From positions 496,001 to 560,000 of the forward strand of contig NZ_WBKF01000001.1 in assembly GCF_008831235.1 (NCBI RefSeq): a stretch of DNA of 64,000 bases, in the 5' to 3' direction. Shown here one piece after another: positions 18,357 to 26,820 of this stretch. Both the position numbers and the translations under genes were made by a program. How positions within the stretch are numbered: the first letter of the stretch is position 1; each line of letters starts with the position of its first letter. The notes under the pieces are model-generated. The model was not told the origin of the DNA. It worked only from the letters and a program-made list of their open reading frames with translations, and ran no database searches. The DNA is from Pseudoclavibacter sp. CFCC 11306 (GTDB lineage: Bacteria > Actinomycetota > Actinomycetes > Actinomycetales > Microbacteriaceae).

Positions 18357-20017
18357 TTTGTGCTCCCCTGCGTGCTGCTTCGTTCTTCGGACTGCTCAGA
18401 CGGCGCCGCGGGGCTCCCAAAGCCTGCGGGCATGGGCCTGCGCTCCCAATCGGCGTCTCGCTGGGCGTCCTGGTTGCCCGGGCGCTGCGTCAGATCGGCC
18501 TGCACGGCGCTGGAACGCGCCTGCTCGGCCGCCAGCTCACGTTTGGCATCCGCGGTCTTGAACCACTCGCGAGCCGAGTGCTTCGCCGGCGCCGGAAAGT
18601 CGCGGGCGTCCGTCCAGCCGCCCAAGAGCCCGGGCAGCTTCGTGATCTTCTTGTCAGGGCCAGCCACGATGCGGCCGCCGATGCTGGCCGCCTTCTGCGC
18701 CGCATGCCAGCGTTTGCCGGAGCTCATGGCCGACGCCACGGTCTTCAGCATCGGCTTCTCGAGCCCGGAGCCGACGGTGTTGACCTTCTGGTCGCGCAGT
18801 TCGACGAGGATCGACGGGATGTCGATCTTGACCGGGCAGACCTCGTAGCAGGCCCCGCACAGGCTCGACGCGTAGGGCAGCGAGCTGTTGGGGTCGTGTG
18901 AGTCCTCCATGCCCGTCAGCAGCGGCGAGAGAATGGCTCCGATCGGGCCCGGGTAGGTCGATCCATAGGCGTGTCCGCCGGCGTGTTCGTAGACAGGGCA
19001 GACGTTCAGGCATGCCGAGCAGCGAATGCACTTGAGCGCCTCGCGTCCCATGCCGTCGGCGAGAGCGTGGGTGCGGCCGTTGTCGAGCAGCACGAGGTGG
19101 AACTCCTGCGGGCCGTCACCGGGGGTGACGCCGGTCCACAGTGAGGTGTAGGGATTCATGCGCTCGCCGGTGGACGAGCGCGGCAGCAGCTGGGTGAAGA
19201 CCTCGAGGTCGTTGAAACGAGGCAGCAGCTTCTCGATGCCCATGACGGTGACCAGTGTGTCGGGCAGGGTCAGGTTCATACGCCCGTTGCCCTCCGACTC
19301 GAAGATCGAGAGCGTTCCGGTCTCGGCGATGCCGAAGTTCGCACCCGAGATCGCGATCTTCGAGGTCAGGAACTTCTCTCGCAGAAAGCGACGGCTCGCC
19401 TCAGCCAGATGGGCGGGGTTGTCGTCGAGCTCGGGGTCGACGCCCGGCATCTCTTTGAGAAAGATGTCGCGCACCTCGCTGCGGTTGCGATGGATGGCCG
19501 GCACCAGAATGTGCGAGGGCTTGTCGTGCCCGAGCTGGACGATGAGTTCGGCCAGGTCGGTCTCTTGAGCATGGATGCCGTGCTCTTCGAGATACTCGTT
19601 CAGGCCGATCTCCTGCGTGGCCATCGACTTGATCTTGAGCACCTCCTTCGCGCCGTGATCGGCGACGATGCCGCGCACGATCTCGTTCGCCTCTGCGGCG
19701 TCACGAGCCCAGTGCACCTGGCCGCCGTGTTCGGTCACCTTCTCTTCCAGCTGCTCGAGCAGATCGGGCAGGTTGGCGAGCACCTCGCGCTTGATGCGCG
19801 AACCGGCCTCACGCAGACGCTGCCAGTCGGGCATCTCGTCGACGACGTGCTGACGCTTGTCGCGGATCTTGTGCGTGGCGAAGTTCAGGTTGCGGCGCAG
19901 CTGCTCATTGGCGAGCTCGTGCACCGCTGCCTGCTGGAACTTCTCTGTGCCGCGCAGGTTGCCGACCCCTGCCGGGGCGACCGGCGGAACCGCCGGCATG
20001 CCGAGGAACGTGGTCAT
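18353..20017 (-). CDS. lutB: Lactate utilization protein B (iron-sulfur protein)
   Basis: A 554-residue LUD-domain protein with two ferredoxin-like cluster motifs, CIRCSACLNVCPVY (near 330) and CGACYEVCPVKID (near 393), carrying electrons in the lactate-oxidising LutABC complex. The N-terminal 300 residues hold the LUD domain (AISGANFGIAETGTLSIFES near 230). It is about 70 residues longer than B. subtilis LutB (about 476). The extra length is a C-terminal tail rich in Ala, Gln, Arg and Ser with no recognisable domain. The ATG at 20017 overlaps the lutA stop by 4 nt; the longer open frame upstream lies inside lutA and is not used. Confidence 0.94.
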   Translation of the reverse strand: MTTFLGMPAVPPVAPAGVGNLRGTEKFQQAAVHELANEQLRRNLNFATHKIRDKRQHVVDEMPDWQRLREAGSRIKREVLANLPDLLEQLEEKVTEHGGQVHWARDAAEANEIVRGIVADHGAKEVLKIKSMATQEIGLNEYLEEHGIHAQETDLAELIVQLGHDKPSHILVPAIHRNRSEVRDIFLKEMPGVDPELDDNPAHLAEASRRFLREKFLTSKIAISGANFGIAETGTLSIFESEGNGRMNLTLPDTLVTVMGIEKLLPRFNDLEVFTQLLPRSSTGERMNPYTSLWTGVTPGDGPQEFHLVLLDNGRTHALADGMGREALKCIRCSACLNVCPVYEHAGGHAYGSTYPGPIGAILSPLLTGMEDSHDPNSSLPYASSLCGACYEVCPVKIDIPSILVELRDQKVNTVGSGLEKPMLKTVASAMSSGKRWHAAQKAASIGGRIVAGPDKKITKLPGLLGGWTDARDFPAPAKHSAREWFKTADAKRELAAEQARSSAVQADLTQRPGNQDAQRDADWERRPMPAGFGSPAAPSEQSEERSSTQGSTK

Positions 20018-20796
20018 GCGGCCACCTCCTCGCCGAGCAACGTGATCGAGCGATCGGCGTCGGCATGCGTCGAGGCCAGGATCTGCGCGAGGTGGATCGT
20101 CTTCGTCCCCAGCTGCAGGCGCGACATGGCTCCGCCGATGTTCGTCAGGCACGAGGCGTCCCCGGCGGCGCAGTACTCTGCGCCGGTCTCTTCGATGTGC
20201 TTGACCTTGTCTTCGACCATCGCGGTCGAGGTCGCGGCGTTCTTGACGGCGAAGGTGCCGCCGAAGCCGCAGCACTCCTTTGCGAAGGGCAGCTCGCGCA
20301 GCTCAAGGCCCTCGACGTTCTGCAGCAGTCGGTACGGGCGCGAGCCCACCTGGATCATGCGCAGCGAGTGGCAGGTGGGATGGTAGGTCACAGTGTGCGG
20401 AAAGTAGGCTCCGACGTCGGTGAGACCGAGCACGTCGACGATGAACTCGGCGAGGTCGTACGTCTTGTCATTGACCGACGAGACCTCTCGGCTCAGCGCC
20501 TCGTCGCCGAACTTTCCGGCGATCATCGGATGCTGGTGTCGCACCGACCCTGTGCACGAGCCGCTCGGCAGCACCACGGCGTCGATCGACGAGTCGCCGA
20601 AGACGTCGACGTAGTTCTGCACCAGCGGCAGAGAGTCTTTCTGGTAGCCCGTGTTGATGTGCATCTGGCCGCAGCAGGTCTGTCCCTCCGGGAACACCGC
20701 CTCGTGGCCGAGTCTTGTGATCAGACGAGCCGTCGCCCTGATCACATCTGGATAGAGCGTGTCGACCAGACACGTTCCGAAAATTCCCACTCGCAT
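20014..20796 (-). CDS. lutA: Lactate utilization protein A (cysteine-rich domain protein)
   Basis: A 260-residue protein with two CCG domains typical of LutA/GlpC/HdrB-type subunits: GQTCCGQMHINTGY near 39-52 and KECCGFGGTFAVKNA near 175-189. These bind an iron-sulfur cluster in the lactate oxidation complex. The ATG at 20796 gives the expected N-terminus (MRVGIFGTCLVDTLYPDV) and has GGAGGC 6 nt upstream. It heads the lutABC operon. An LldR-type palindrome lies 70 nt upstream, so it is probably repressed when lactate is absent. Confidence 0.94.
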   Translation of the reverse strand: MRVGIFGTCLVDTLYPDVIRATARLITRLGHEAVFPEGQTCCGQMHINTGYQKDSLPLVQNYVDVFGDSSIDAVVLPSGSCTGSVRHQHPMIAGKFGDEALSREVSSVNDKTYDLAEFIVDVLGLTDVGAYFPHTVTYHPTCHSLRMIQVGSRPYRLLQNVEGLELRELPFAKECCGFGGTFAVKNAATSTAMVEDKVKHIEETGAEYCAAGDASCLTNIGGAMSRLQLGTKTIHLAQILASTHADADRSITLLGEEVAA

Positions 20797-20865
20797 GGAG
20801 TGCCTCCGTTCGCTGCGACTGACAGAATCAGCTGGCGGCTGTGCCCGGGAACAGGCGTCGACACT

Positions 20866-20880
20866 GTGGTCTGACCACAC
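20866..20880. promoter_or_regulatory. LldR/LutR operator upstream of lutA
   Basis: TGTGGTC-T-GACCACA is a perfect 15-bp palindrome whose core TGGTCTGACCA fits the GntR/FadR-type TNGTNNNACNA consensus known for LldR. It lies between divergent lutA and lutR; the same core recurs in the lldP promoter. Confidence 0.8.
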
Positions 20881-20959
20881 TTTCGACGAGCGGGCGCCGC
20901 TGGAGTCCATGCCACCACTTTCGCGGAAACGCGGCAATGTAGGGTATCCTCATCTCGCT

Positions 20960-21655
20960 ATGAGAGCACATGAGACGGTGATGTCCTGGGTCAGAGACCA
21001 GCTTGCTGCGGGTACGCTCGCGGTCGGCGATCGTCTGCCCGGAGAACGCCAGCTCGCCGAGCAGCTCGGGGTCTCACGCAGCACGGTTCGAGAAGGGCTG
21101 CGCATTCTCGAGGCACTCGGCACGCTCACCTCTGCGACGGGCTCAGGCCCGAACTCCGGCACCATCGTGATCGCCGAGCCGCAGCAGGCTCTCGCACTCG
21201 CGCTCGGAATGCAGCTCAGCTCACGCAGTGTGCGATTCGAAGACGTCGTACACACCCGTCTGCTGCTCGAGTCTTGGGTCGCAGGCCACGCCGACCCCGA
21301 TTACACCGACTGGGAGGTCGCCCAGCGTCTGCTCGATCGCATGGCCGACCCCGACCTTCCCGTCGAGCAGTATCTGGCGCTGGACGCCAGCTTTCACGCC
21401 GCGCTCGCAGACGCTGCGGCCAATCCGCTCATCTCCACGCTCATGGACGGCATGCGCACGGCAATCGCCGACCACACACTCGACCGCGCAAGACAGCTGC
21501 CAGACTGGCCGACCACCGCACGCACGCTGCACGCCGAGCACACCGGCATCCTCGAGGCGTTTCGTCGCGGCGACCACGAGGCGGCGACGCGCCTGGTGAC
21601 CGACCACATCACGGGCTACTACCAGCTGACCGAGGCCCACACGGCAGCGGCCTGA
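20960..21655 (+). CDS. lldR: FadR/GntR-family lactate-responsive repressor
   Basis: A 231-residue FadR-subfamily regulator. The winged helix-turn-helix (RLPGERQLAEQLGVSRSTVR) is at about 22-42. The C-terminal FCD effector domain has the metal-binding pattern DASFHAAL near 139 and later histidines near 195 and 215. Its place between lutABC and lldP, and the shared palindromes in both promoters, make it the repressor of lactate uptake and oxidation, with lactate as likely inducer. The ATG at 20960 gives a normal FadR-type N-terminus. TATCCT (20945-20950) lies 9 nt upstream, so the mRNA may have almost no leader. A much longer frame upstream is not supported by family length. Confidence 0.9.
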   Translation: MRAHETVMSWVRDQLAAGTLAVGDRLPGERQLAEQLGVSRSTVREGLRILEALGTLTSATGSGPNSGTIVIAEPQQALALALGMQLSSRSVRFEDVVHTRLLLESWVAGHADPDYTDWEVAQRLLDRMADPDLPVEQYLALDASFHAALADAAANPLISTLMDGMRTAIADHTLDRARQLPDWPTTARTLHAEHTGILEAFRRGDHEAATRLVTDHITGYYQLTEAHTAAA

Positions 21656-21688
21656 CCCGTTCCTGAGACACTAACCGTATTTCACGAC

Positions 21689-21716
21689 TTGACGTGGTCT
21701 GACCACGCCAGATAAT
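21689..21716 (+). promoter_or_regulatory. lldP core promoter
   Basis: TTGACG (21689-21694) and GATAAT (21711-21716) are separated by 16 nt. The LldR-type palindrome fills the spacer, so bound repressor would block RNA polymerase. Confidence 0.75.
21693..21707. promoter_or_regulatory. LldR/LutR operator in the lldP promoter
   Basis: CGTGGTC-T-GACCACG is a perfect 15-bp palindrome with the same 13-bp core GTGGTCTGACCAC as the site upstream of lutA. It overlaps the -35 and spacer of the lldP promoter. Confidence 0.85.
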
Positions 21717-21777
21717 CTGCCCGAACGACGCATCTGCGTCTCTAACGTCCGACTTCTCGAAGGAGAGAATCACGACC

Positions 21778-23484
21778 ATGTCGCCCTCAGACACCGCGGT
21801 CCTGCTTAGCGATGGCTTCACTCCCAATCTGGAGTCAAGCCTCATCGGCGGCAGCCTTCCGCTCACTGCTCTCGTCTCACTCATCCCACTCGTGGTGTTC
21901 TTCGTGCTGTTGGGAGGGTTCAAGATCAGCGCTCTGCGCTCCGGTCTCGGGGCGCTGCTGACGGCGATGCTCGTCGCCATCTTCGGTATGAAGATGTCGG
22001 TCGGGCTCACCTTCGCCGCAGCGACCCAGGGAGCGGTCTTCGGCCTGTTCCCGATCATGTGGATCGTCATCACGGCGATCTGGTTCTACGAGGTCACCGT
22101 GCTCAGCGGGCGCAGCGACGACCTGCGACGCATCTTCTCGAGCGTCGGTCGAGGCGACATGCGCATCCAGGCTGTGCTGATCGCTTTCTGCTTCGGCGGC
22201 CTGCTCGAGGCGCTCGCCGGATTCGGCGCGCCCGTCGCGATCACCGGTGTGATGCTGGTGGCGCTCGGTCTGCCGCCGCTGCGCGCCGCGCTCGCGGTGC
22301 TGGTCGCGAACACCGCCCCGGTCGCCTTCGGCGCCATGGCCGTGCCGATCACCACCGCCGGCAACCTGACCGCCGGTGACGGCGACAAGCGGGCCCAGGC
22401 CGAGGCGATCGCACAGGTCGTCGGCGTACAGACCCCATTGATCGCATGGGTTGTGCCGATTCTGCTGCTGCTCATCCTCGACGGCTTCCGCGGTGTGCGA
22501 CAGCTCTGGTTCCCCGCGCTGGTGACCGGCCTCACCTTCTCTGTGCTGCAGTGGTGGTGCGCGCACCACTTCGTCTACGAGCTCACGGACGTCGTCGCTG
22601 CACTGGGCGGCTTCCTGATCGCCACCATCCTGCTCAAGTTCTGGAAGCCCACGACCCCAGAAGACCAGATGTCGAAGGTCAAAGAAGAGCCGCTCACCGG
22701 CGTGCGTGTCTGGATGGCTCTGCTGCCGTACATCATCGTCATCGCACTCTTCGGCTTCACCAAGCTCTGGACGATGGGCGCCAACATTCCGAAGCTGCTG
22801 GCAGGCACGGACCTGAAGATTCCCTGGCCCGGCCTCAGCCAGAGCCTGATGACCGCCGATGGCAAGATCTCTTCGTCGGCCACGTACACACTGACATGGC
22901 TGTCTTCGCCCGGTACGACGCTGCTGATCGCCGGAATCATCGTCGCCATCGTGTTCAGCATCTTCACCGCAGGCGGCAAGTTCAGCATGACCGTCGGGCA
23001 GGCTCTCGCAGAGTTCTGGCACACCATCGTGAAGTCGCGCATCTCGCTGGCCACGGTTGCCACCGTGCTGTCGATCGCGTACGTCATGAATCTCTCCGGG
23101 CAGACCATCTGGATCGGTCAGTGGCTCGCCGCAACCGGCGTGTTCTTCGCCTTCCTGTCGCCGATCCTCGGCTGGCTCGGCACGGCGGTCACCGGGTCAG
23201 ACACCTCGGCGAACGCTCTCTTCGCGAAGCTGCAGCAGACGGCTGCTCACCAGATCGGCATCAATGAGCACCTGCTCACGGCTGCCAACACGTCAGGCGG
23301 CGTCGTGGGCAAGATGATCAGCCCGCAGAACCTGACGATCGCAGCAACGTCTGTCGATCTCAAGGGTCAGGAGTCGACCATTCTGCGCAAGGCGCTCCCC
23401 TGGTCGCTCGGCCTGCTGCTGGTCGTCTGCATCATCGTGTTCCTGCAGTCGACACCGGTGCTCGGCTGGATGATCCCCGCCTGA
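21778..23484 (+). CDS. lldP: L-lactate permease
   Basis: A 568-residue LctP/LldP-family secondary transporter that imports L-lactate (and glycolate) with protons. About 12-14 membrane helices are predicted. Family motifs are ALAGFGAPVAITGVMLVALG near 142-161, GSDTSANALFAKLQ near 477-490 and SGGVVGKMISPQNL near 507-520. Length matches E. coli LldP (551). The leader carries GAAGGAGAG about 12 nt before the ATG. It is transcribed from an operator-covered promoter and ended by a strong terminator, so it is a single-gene unit beside lutR. Confidence 0.95.
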   Translation: MSPSDTAVLLSDGFTPNLESSLIGGSLPLTALVSLIPLVVFFVLLGGFKISALRSGLGALLTAMLVAIFGMKMSVGLTFAAATQGAVFGLFPIMWIVITAIWFYEVTVLSGRSDDLRRIFSSVGRGDMRIQAVLIAFCFGGLLEALAGFGAPVAITGVMLVALGLPPLRAALAVLVANTAPVAFGAMAVPITTAGNLTAGDGDKRAQAEAIAQVVGVQTPLIAWVVPILLLLILDGFRGVRQLWFPALVTGLTFSVLQWWCAHHFVYELTDVVAALGGFLIATILLKFWKPTTPEDQMSKVKEEPLTGVRVWMALLPYIIVIALFGFTKLWTMGANIPKLLAGTDLKIPWPGLSQSLMTADGKISSSATYTLTWLSSPGTTLLIAGIIVAIVFSIFTAGGKFSMTVGQALAEFWHTIVKSRISLATVATVLSIAYVMNLSGQTIWIGQWLAATGVFFAFLSPILGWLGTAVTGSDTSANALFAKLQQTAAHQIGINEHLLTAANTSGGVVGKMISPQNLTIAATSVDLKGQESTILRKALPWSLGLLLVVCIIVFLQSTPVLGWMIPA

Positions 23485-23520
23485 TCCACCCTTGATCAGC
23501 TCGACTGCTGATCAGCACTC

Positions 23521-23564
23521 GGCCCGGTCTGCCTCGCACTCTCGCGAGGCAGACCGGGCCTTTT
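23521..23564 (+). terminator. Strong intrinsic terminator of lldP
   Basis: A perfect 17-bp inverted repeat (23521-23537 with 23544-23560) has a 6-nt loop and is followed by TTTT. It is the clearest rho-independent terminator in the window. Confidence 0.92.
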
Positions 23565-23726
23565 CATATGCCCTTACGGCTGCGTGGTCTGGCTGGATGC
23601 CCGTGGTTCGTCGGCACCCCAGATGCAAACGCGACCGGCTCAGGGGCGCCAGACTCTGTGCTGCGCACGACGCATCCCCCGCCTGCCGCCACCAGCGCCC
23701 TGCGCCAGGCGCGTCTGTGTGAAGCG

Positions 23727-24137
23727 CTACTTGCCCGAAAGCTTGCGCAGACCGAGCCCGACCAGGGTTCCGATCATGCCGACGACGAAGCACTCGCCCA
23801 CGATGATCGTGGCCGACATGACGTCGAACGGCCGCATGAAGATCAGCACCACGACGGCCGAAATGACCGCGACGGCCGCCGGCAGCTGCCACAGCTCGCT
23901 CGGGTGCTCACGCCCCCGGCCCCAGATGGCCCCGAACACGACCGCGATGATCGGCGAGACATAGGCGAACCATGCGAGCGTCCAGATCTCGTGATTCGGC
24001 ACGAAGAGCAGCACGATCAGAGGCACCAGCATGATGCCAGCCGCCCAGGCGGTCAGCTTCCACCCCGCCCACCCGCGCTCTCGTGGTCCAGACGAGGCGC
24101 TCATGCGTGGTTTCGGGTTGCGGGAGTCGGCGTTCAT
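23727..24137 (-). CDS. Small four-helix membrane protein of unknown function
   Basis: A 136-residue protein I do not recognise. After a basic N-terminal stretch of about 30 residues there are four hydrophobic segments at about 33-50, 56-75, 84-101 and 108-128, ending in a short basic tail (LRKLSGK). Such small polytopic proteins are common in actinobacteria and often annotated only as hypothetical. The ATG at 24137 is preferred because AAGGAG lies 7 nt upstream. It is monocistronic, divergent from the HTH-MurA gene 134 nt away. Confidence 0.75.
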   Translation of the reverse strand: MNADSRNPKPRMSASSGPRERGWAGWKLTAWAAGIMLVPLIVLLFVPNHEIWTLAWFAYVSPIIAVVFGAIWGRGREHPSELWQLPAAVAVISAVVVLIFMRPFDVMSATIIVGECFVVGMIGTLVGLGLRKLSGK

Positions 24138-24242
24138 CTGAATGCTCCTTCGTGGCAGAGGCTGCGGCACATCCGCACCGGGTTCAGACTACCGAGCCGA
24201 AACCGCGACCGCCTGCTCCGACCCTGCGTGTCACATTCCGAA

Positions 24243-24260
24243 TATCTCAGATACGAGATA
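24243..24260. promoter_or_regulatory. Palindrome on the HTH-MurA promoter (possible autoregulatory site)
   Basis: TATCTC-AGATAC-GAGATA has perfect 6-bp arms and its right arm overlaps the -10 box TACACT (24259-24264). The encoded protein has an XRE-type DNA-binding domain, so self-repression is a natural reading. Confidence 0.55.
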
Positions 24261-24264
24261 CACT
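24259..24264 (+). promoter_or_regulatory. -10 box of the HTH-MurA gene (leaderless)
   Basis: TACACT ends 7 nt before the ATG at 24272, with no Shine-Dalgarno sequence. Confidence 0.6.
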
Positions 24265-24271
24265 CGCGCAT

Positions 24272-25831
24272 ATGACTCAGGCGATCAAGACCACCCCCAA
24301 CGCCCCCTCGCCCTTCGTGAAGCAGGTCGGGCTGCTGATTCGCAGCGCCCGGCAGGGCCGCAATCTCACGCAGGCAGAGCTCGCCGAACAGGTCGGCACC
24401 AGTCAGTCGGCGATCAACCGCATCGAGCACGGCAGCCAGAACATCGGCGTCGAACTGCTCGGCCGCATCAGCGACGCACTCGGACGAGAACTGATCAACC
24501 TCGAAGACCGCCCCCGACACACGCATCTGCGCGTGCACGGCGGAAAGAAGCTGCACGGCGAGATCGATGTGAAGACCAGCAAGAACGGCGCCGTCGCGCT
24601 GCTCTGCGCATCGCTGATGAACCGCGGCACGACGCGCCTGCATCGCGTCGCCCGCATCGTCGAGGTCGATCGCATCATCGACGTGCTGCGCAGCCTGGGC
24701 GTCAGCGTCACCTGGACCGATGACGGCAACGACGTCGAGATCCGGGTTCCCGCAGACCTCGATCTGACCCACATCGACGAGGCCGCCGGTCGGCGCACCC
24801 GCAGCATCATCATGTTCCTCGGGCCGCTGCTCGGCAGTCACTCCCGCTTCGACCTGCCGTACGCCGGCGGCTGCGATCTTGGCGAGCGATCGGTGCAGCC
24901 GCACCTGATCGCTCTGCAGGCATTCGGCCTCGGCATCAAGGCCGAAGCCGGCTGGTACCACGCCACCGTGTCTCAGGACACCCCGCAGGACGTCTCGATC
25001 GTGCTCACCGAACGCGGCGACACCGTCACCGAGAACGCGATCATGGCAGCCGCGGTGCACGACGGAGTCACCACCATCCGCAACGCCAGCCCCAACTACA
25101 TGGTGCAGGATCTCTGCTTCTACCTCGAGCTGTTGGGCATCGAGATCGAGGGCATCGGCACCACCACCCTGCGCATCACCGGCCGCAGCCACATCGACGC
25201 AGATGTCGACTACTGGCCCAGCGAAGATCCGATCGAGGCCATGAGCCTGCTGACGGCGGGCATCGTCACCGACTCGCAGATCACCGTGCGTCGCGTGCCG
25301 ATCGAGTTCATGGAGATCGAACTCGCGACCCTGCACGAGATGGGACTGCAGTACTCGCTCTCAGCGGAGTACGCCGCGCACAACGGCCGCACGCGGCTGG
25401 TCGACGTCACGGTCTTTCCCTCGACGCTGCGCGCACCGATCGACAAGATCCATTCCATGCCGTTCCCGGGTCTGAACATCGACAACCTGCCGTTCTTCAC
25501 GGTGATCGCCGCCTGCGCCAACGGGCACACCCTCATTCACGACTGGGTGTACGAGGGTCGTGCCATCCATCTGACCGACCTCACCCGTCTCGGCGCCGAC
25601 GTTCGGCTGCGCGACCCGCATCGCCTCGACGTGACCGGCCCGACCCATTGGTCTGGCGCCGAGATCAGCTGCCCGCCGGCGCTGCGCCCCGCGGTCGTGA
25701 TTCTGATCGCGATGCTCGCGGCCAAGGGCGAGAGCGTGCTGCGCGACGTCGACATCATCGCCCGCGGCTACGAGCAGCTGCAGGAGAGACTCGTCTCGCT
25801 CGGTGCCGACATCGAGACGTTCTTCGACTGA
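24272..25831 (+). CDS. XRE helix-turn-helix / UDP-N-acetylglucosamine 1-carboxyvinyltransferase (MurA-like) fusion
   Basis: A 519-residue two-domain protein. Residues 15-80 are an XRE/HTH_3 DNA-binding domain (LTQAELAEQVGTSQSAINRI), and 85-519 an EPSP-synthase-fold domain related to MurA, which transfers enolpyruvate from PEP to UDP-GlcNAc in the first committed step of peptidoglycan synthesis. Key MurA residues appear kept: Lys-Asn of the first loop (TSKNGAVALL), the PEP-binding Cys and Arg (GGCDLGERSVQ), the catalytic Asp (NIDNLPFF), and Arg in YEGRAIHL and ALRPAVV. It is divergent from canonical MurA, and another MurA would normally exist elsewhere. It could be an enzyme, a sensor of UDP-GlcNAc/PEP, or both. 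The leaderless start and promoter palindrome support autoregulation. Confidence 0.85.
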   Translation: MTQAIKTTPNAPSPFVKQVGLLIRSARQGRNLTQAELAEQVGTSQSAINRIEHGSQNIGVELLGRISDALGRELINLEDRPRHTHLRVHGGKKLHGEIDVKTSKNGAVALLCASLMNRGTTRLHRVARIVEVDRIIDVLRSLGVSVTWTDDGNDVEIRVPADLDLTHIDEAAGRRTRSIIMFLGPLLGSHSRFDLPYAGGCDLGERSVQPHLIALQAFGLGIKAEAGWYHATVSQDTPQDVSIVLTERGDTVTENAIMAAAVHDGVTTIRNASPNYMVQDLCFYLELLGIEIEGIGTTTLRITGRSHIDADVDYWPSEDPIEAMSLLTAGIVTDSQITVRRVPIEFMEIELATLHEMGLQYSLSAEYAAHNGRTRLVDVTVFPSTLRAPIDKIHSMPFPGLNIDNLPFFTVIAACANGHTLIHDWVYEGRAIHLTDLTRLGADVRLRDPHRLDVTGPTHWSGAEISCPPALRPAVVILIAMLAAKGESVLRDVDIIARGYEQLQERLVSLGADIETFFD

Positions 25832-25877
25832 TCCGCCAGCGCAACCGCACCCTGGCCTCTCGCCTGCGGCTGTTCGG

Positions 25878-26666
25878 TCACACGCCGAACAGCTGCAGCA
25901 CGAGGCGAACGATCAGCGCGCTCACCACGATCACCAGCATCCATCGCACGAATCGTGCCCCCAGACGCATGGTGAGCCGTGCCCCGAGATAGCTGCCGAC
26001 GAGGTTCGCCGCGCCGAGCAGAATCGCCAGCGGCCAGTGCACCGCCTGCAACGGGATGAAATATGCCAGGGCGCCCAGGTTGGTGGCCACGTTCACGATC
26101 TTCGCCCCACCCGCGGCACGAAGCAGACCGGCCTGCAGCACCAGCGTGATGCCCAGCACCAGGAACACGCCGGTGCCCGGCCCCAGCAGGCCGTCGTAGA
26201 AGCCGAGCACCAGGCCGAGGGCCAGCCCGCGCAGCACCGCGAACGACACGCTGCCGACATCGTCACGTGGACGGCTGCCGAGATCCGGTCTCATCAGGGT
26301 GAAGATCAGCACGCCGACGAGCACCACGACGATGATCGGCGTGAAGATGCCGGCCGGCAGCCGTGCGGCGAGCACCGCCCCGCCGAACGAAGCCGCGAAC
26401 GCCGCGACGACGACGGGGGCCAGCATCCGCCAGTCTGGCCGCACCCGCCTCGCAAAGGTGATCGAGCTGGTGATCGTGCCGCACGCCGAAGCGACCTTGT
26501 TCGTCGCCAGCGCCTGCACCGGTTGAAATCCTGGCACGAGCAGCAGCGCCGGCAGCTGGATGAGCCCGCCGCCGCCTACGATCGAATCGACCAGCCCCGC
26601 GATCAGCGAAGCGACGACCAGGCCGATCGGCACCCAGATCGGCATCGCGTCGAGACTCTCGAACAT
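25878..26666 (-). CDS. TSUP family permease (TauE/SafE type)
   Basis: A 262-residue membrane protein with about eight helices and the two-repeat TauE/SafE architecture. The diagnostic glycine-rich motif DSIVGGGGLIQLPAL is at 27-41 and its counterpart GFYDGLLGPGTGVFLV at about 157-172. Family members move sulfite, sulfoacetate or other organic anions across the membrane; the substrate here cannot be named. TATGCT lies 8 nt before the ATG at 26666, so the mRNA is probably leaderless. It is convergent with the HTH-MurA gene. Confidence 0.88.
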   Translation of the reverse strand: MFESLDAMPIWVPIGLVVASLIAGLVDSIVGGGGLIQLPALLLVPGFQPVQALATNKVASACGTITSSITFARRVRPDWRMLAPVVVAAFAASFGGAVLAARLPAGIFTPIIVVVLVGVLIFTLMRPDLGSRPRDDVGSVSFAVLRGLALGLVLGFYDGLLGPGTGVFLVLGITLVLQAGLLRAAGGAKIVNVATNLGALAYFIPLQAVHWPLAILLGAANLVGSYLGARLTMRLGARFVRWMLVIVVSALIVRLVLQLFGV

Positions 26667-26792
26667 ATTGAGTCAGCATACCGGACGGGCCGATCCCCCG
26701 AATCGACGAGGGTCACGCGACGAAGCTGTCGATTCGTTGTGAGCTGGCCATGAGGTTCGGCGACGCTGTCCGAGCCGTGACGGGAGTCACCG

Positions 26793-26798
26793 TAGACT
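26793..26798 (+). promoter_or_regulatory. -10 box of the DedA gene
   Basis: TAGACT gives a start near 26805 and a leader of about 16 nt containing GAGAGG. Confidence 0.45.
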
Positions 26799-26820
26799 GT
26801 CGGGGTACGAGAGGCAGTGC

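Noticed and set aside
18353-20275. LutB start extended upstream to 20275
   Set aside because: The extra 86 codons lie inside lutA and have shadow-frame composition; the ATG at 20017 has the ATGA overlap and the family N-terminus.
21877-23022. Long minus-strand open frame (381 codons) opposite lldP
   Set aside because: Composition (Asp/Glu/His/Gln-rich) is typical of the reverse complement of a membrane-protein gene; no domain or ribosome binding site.
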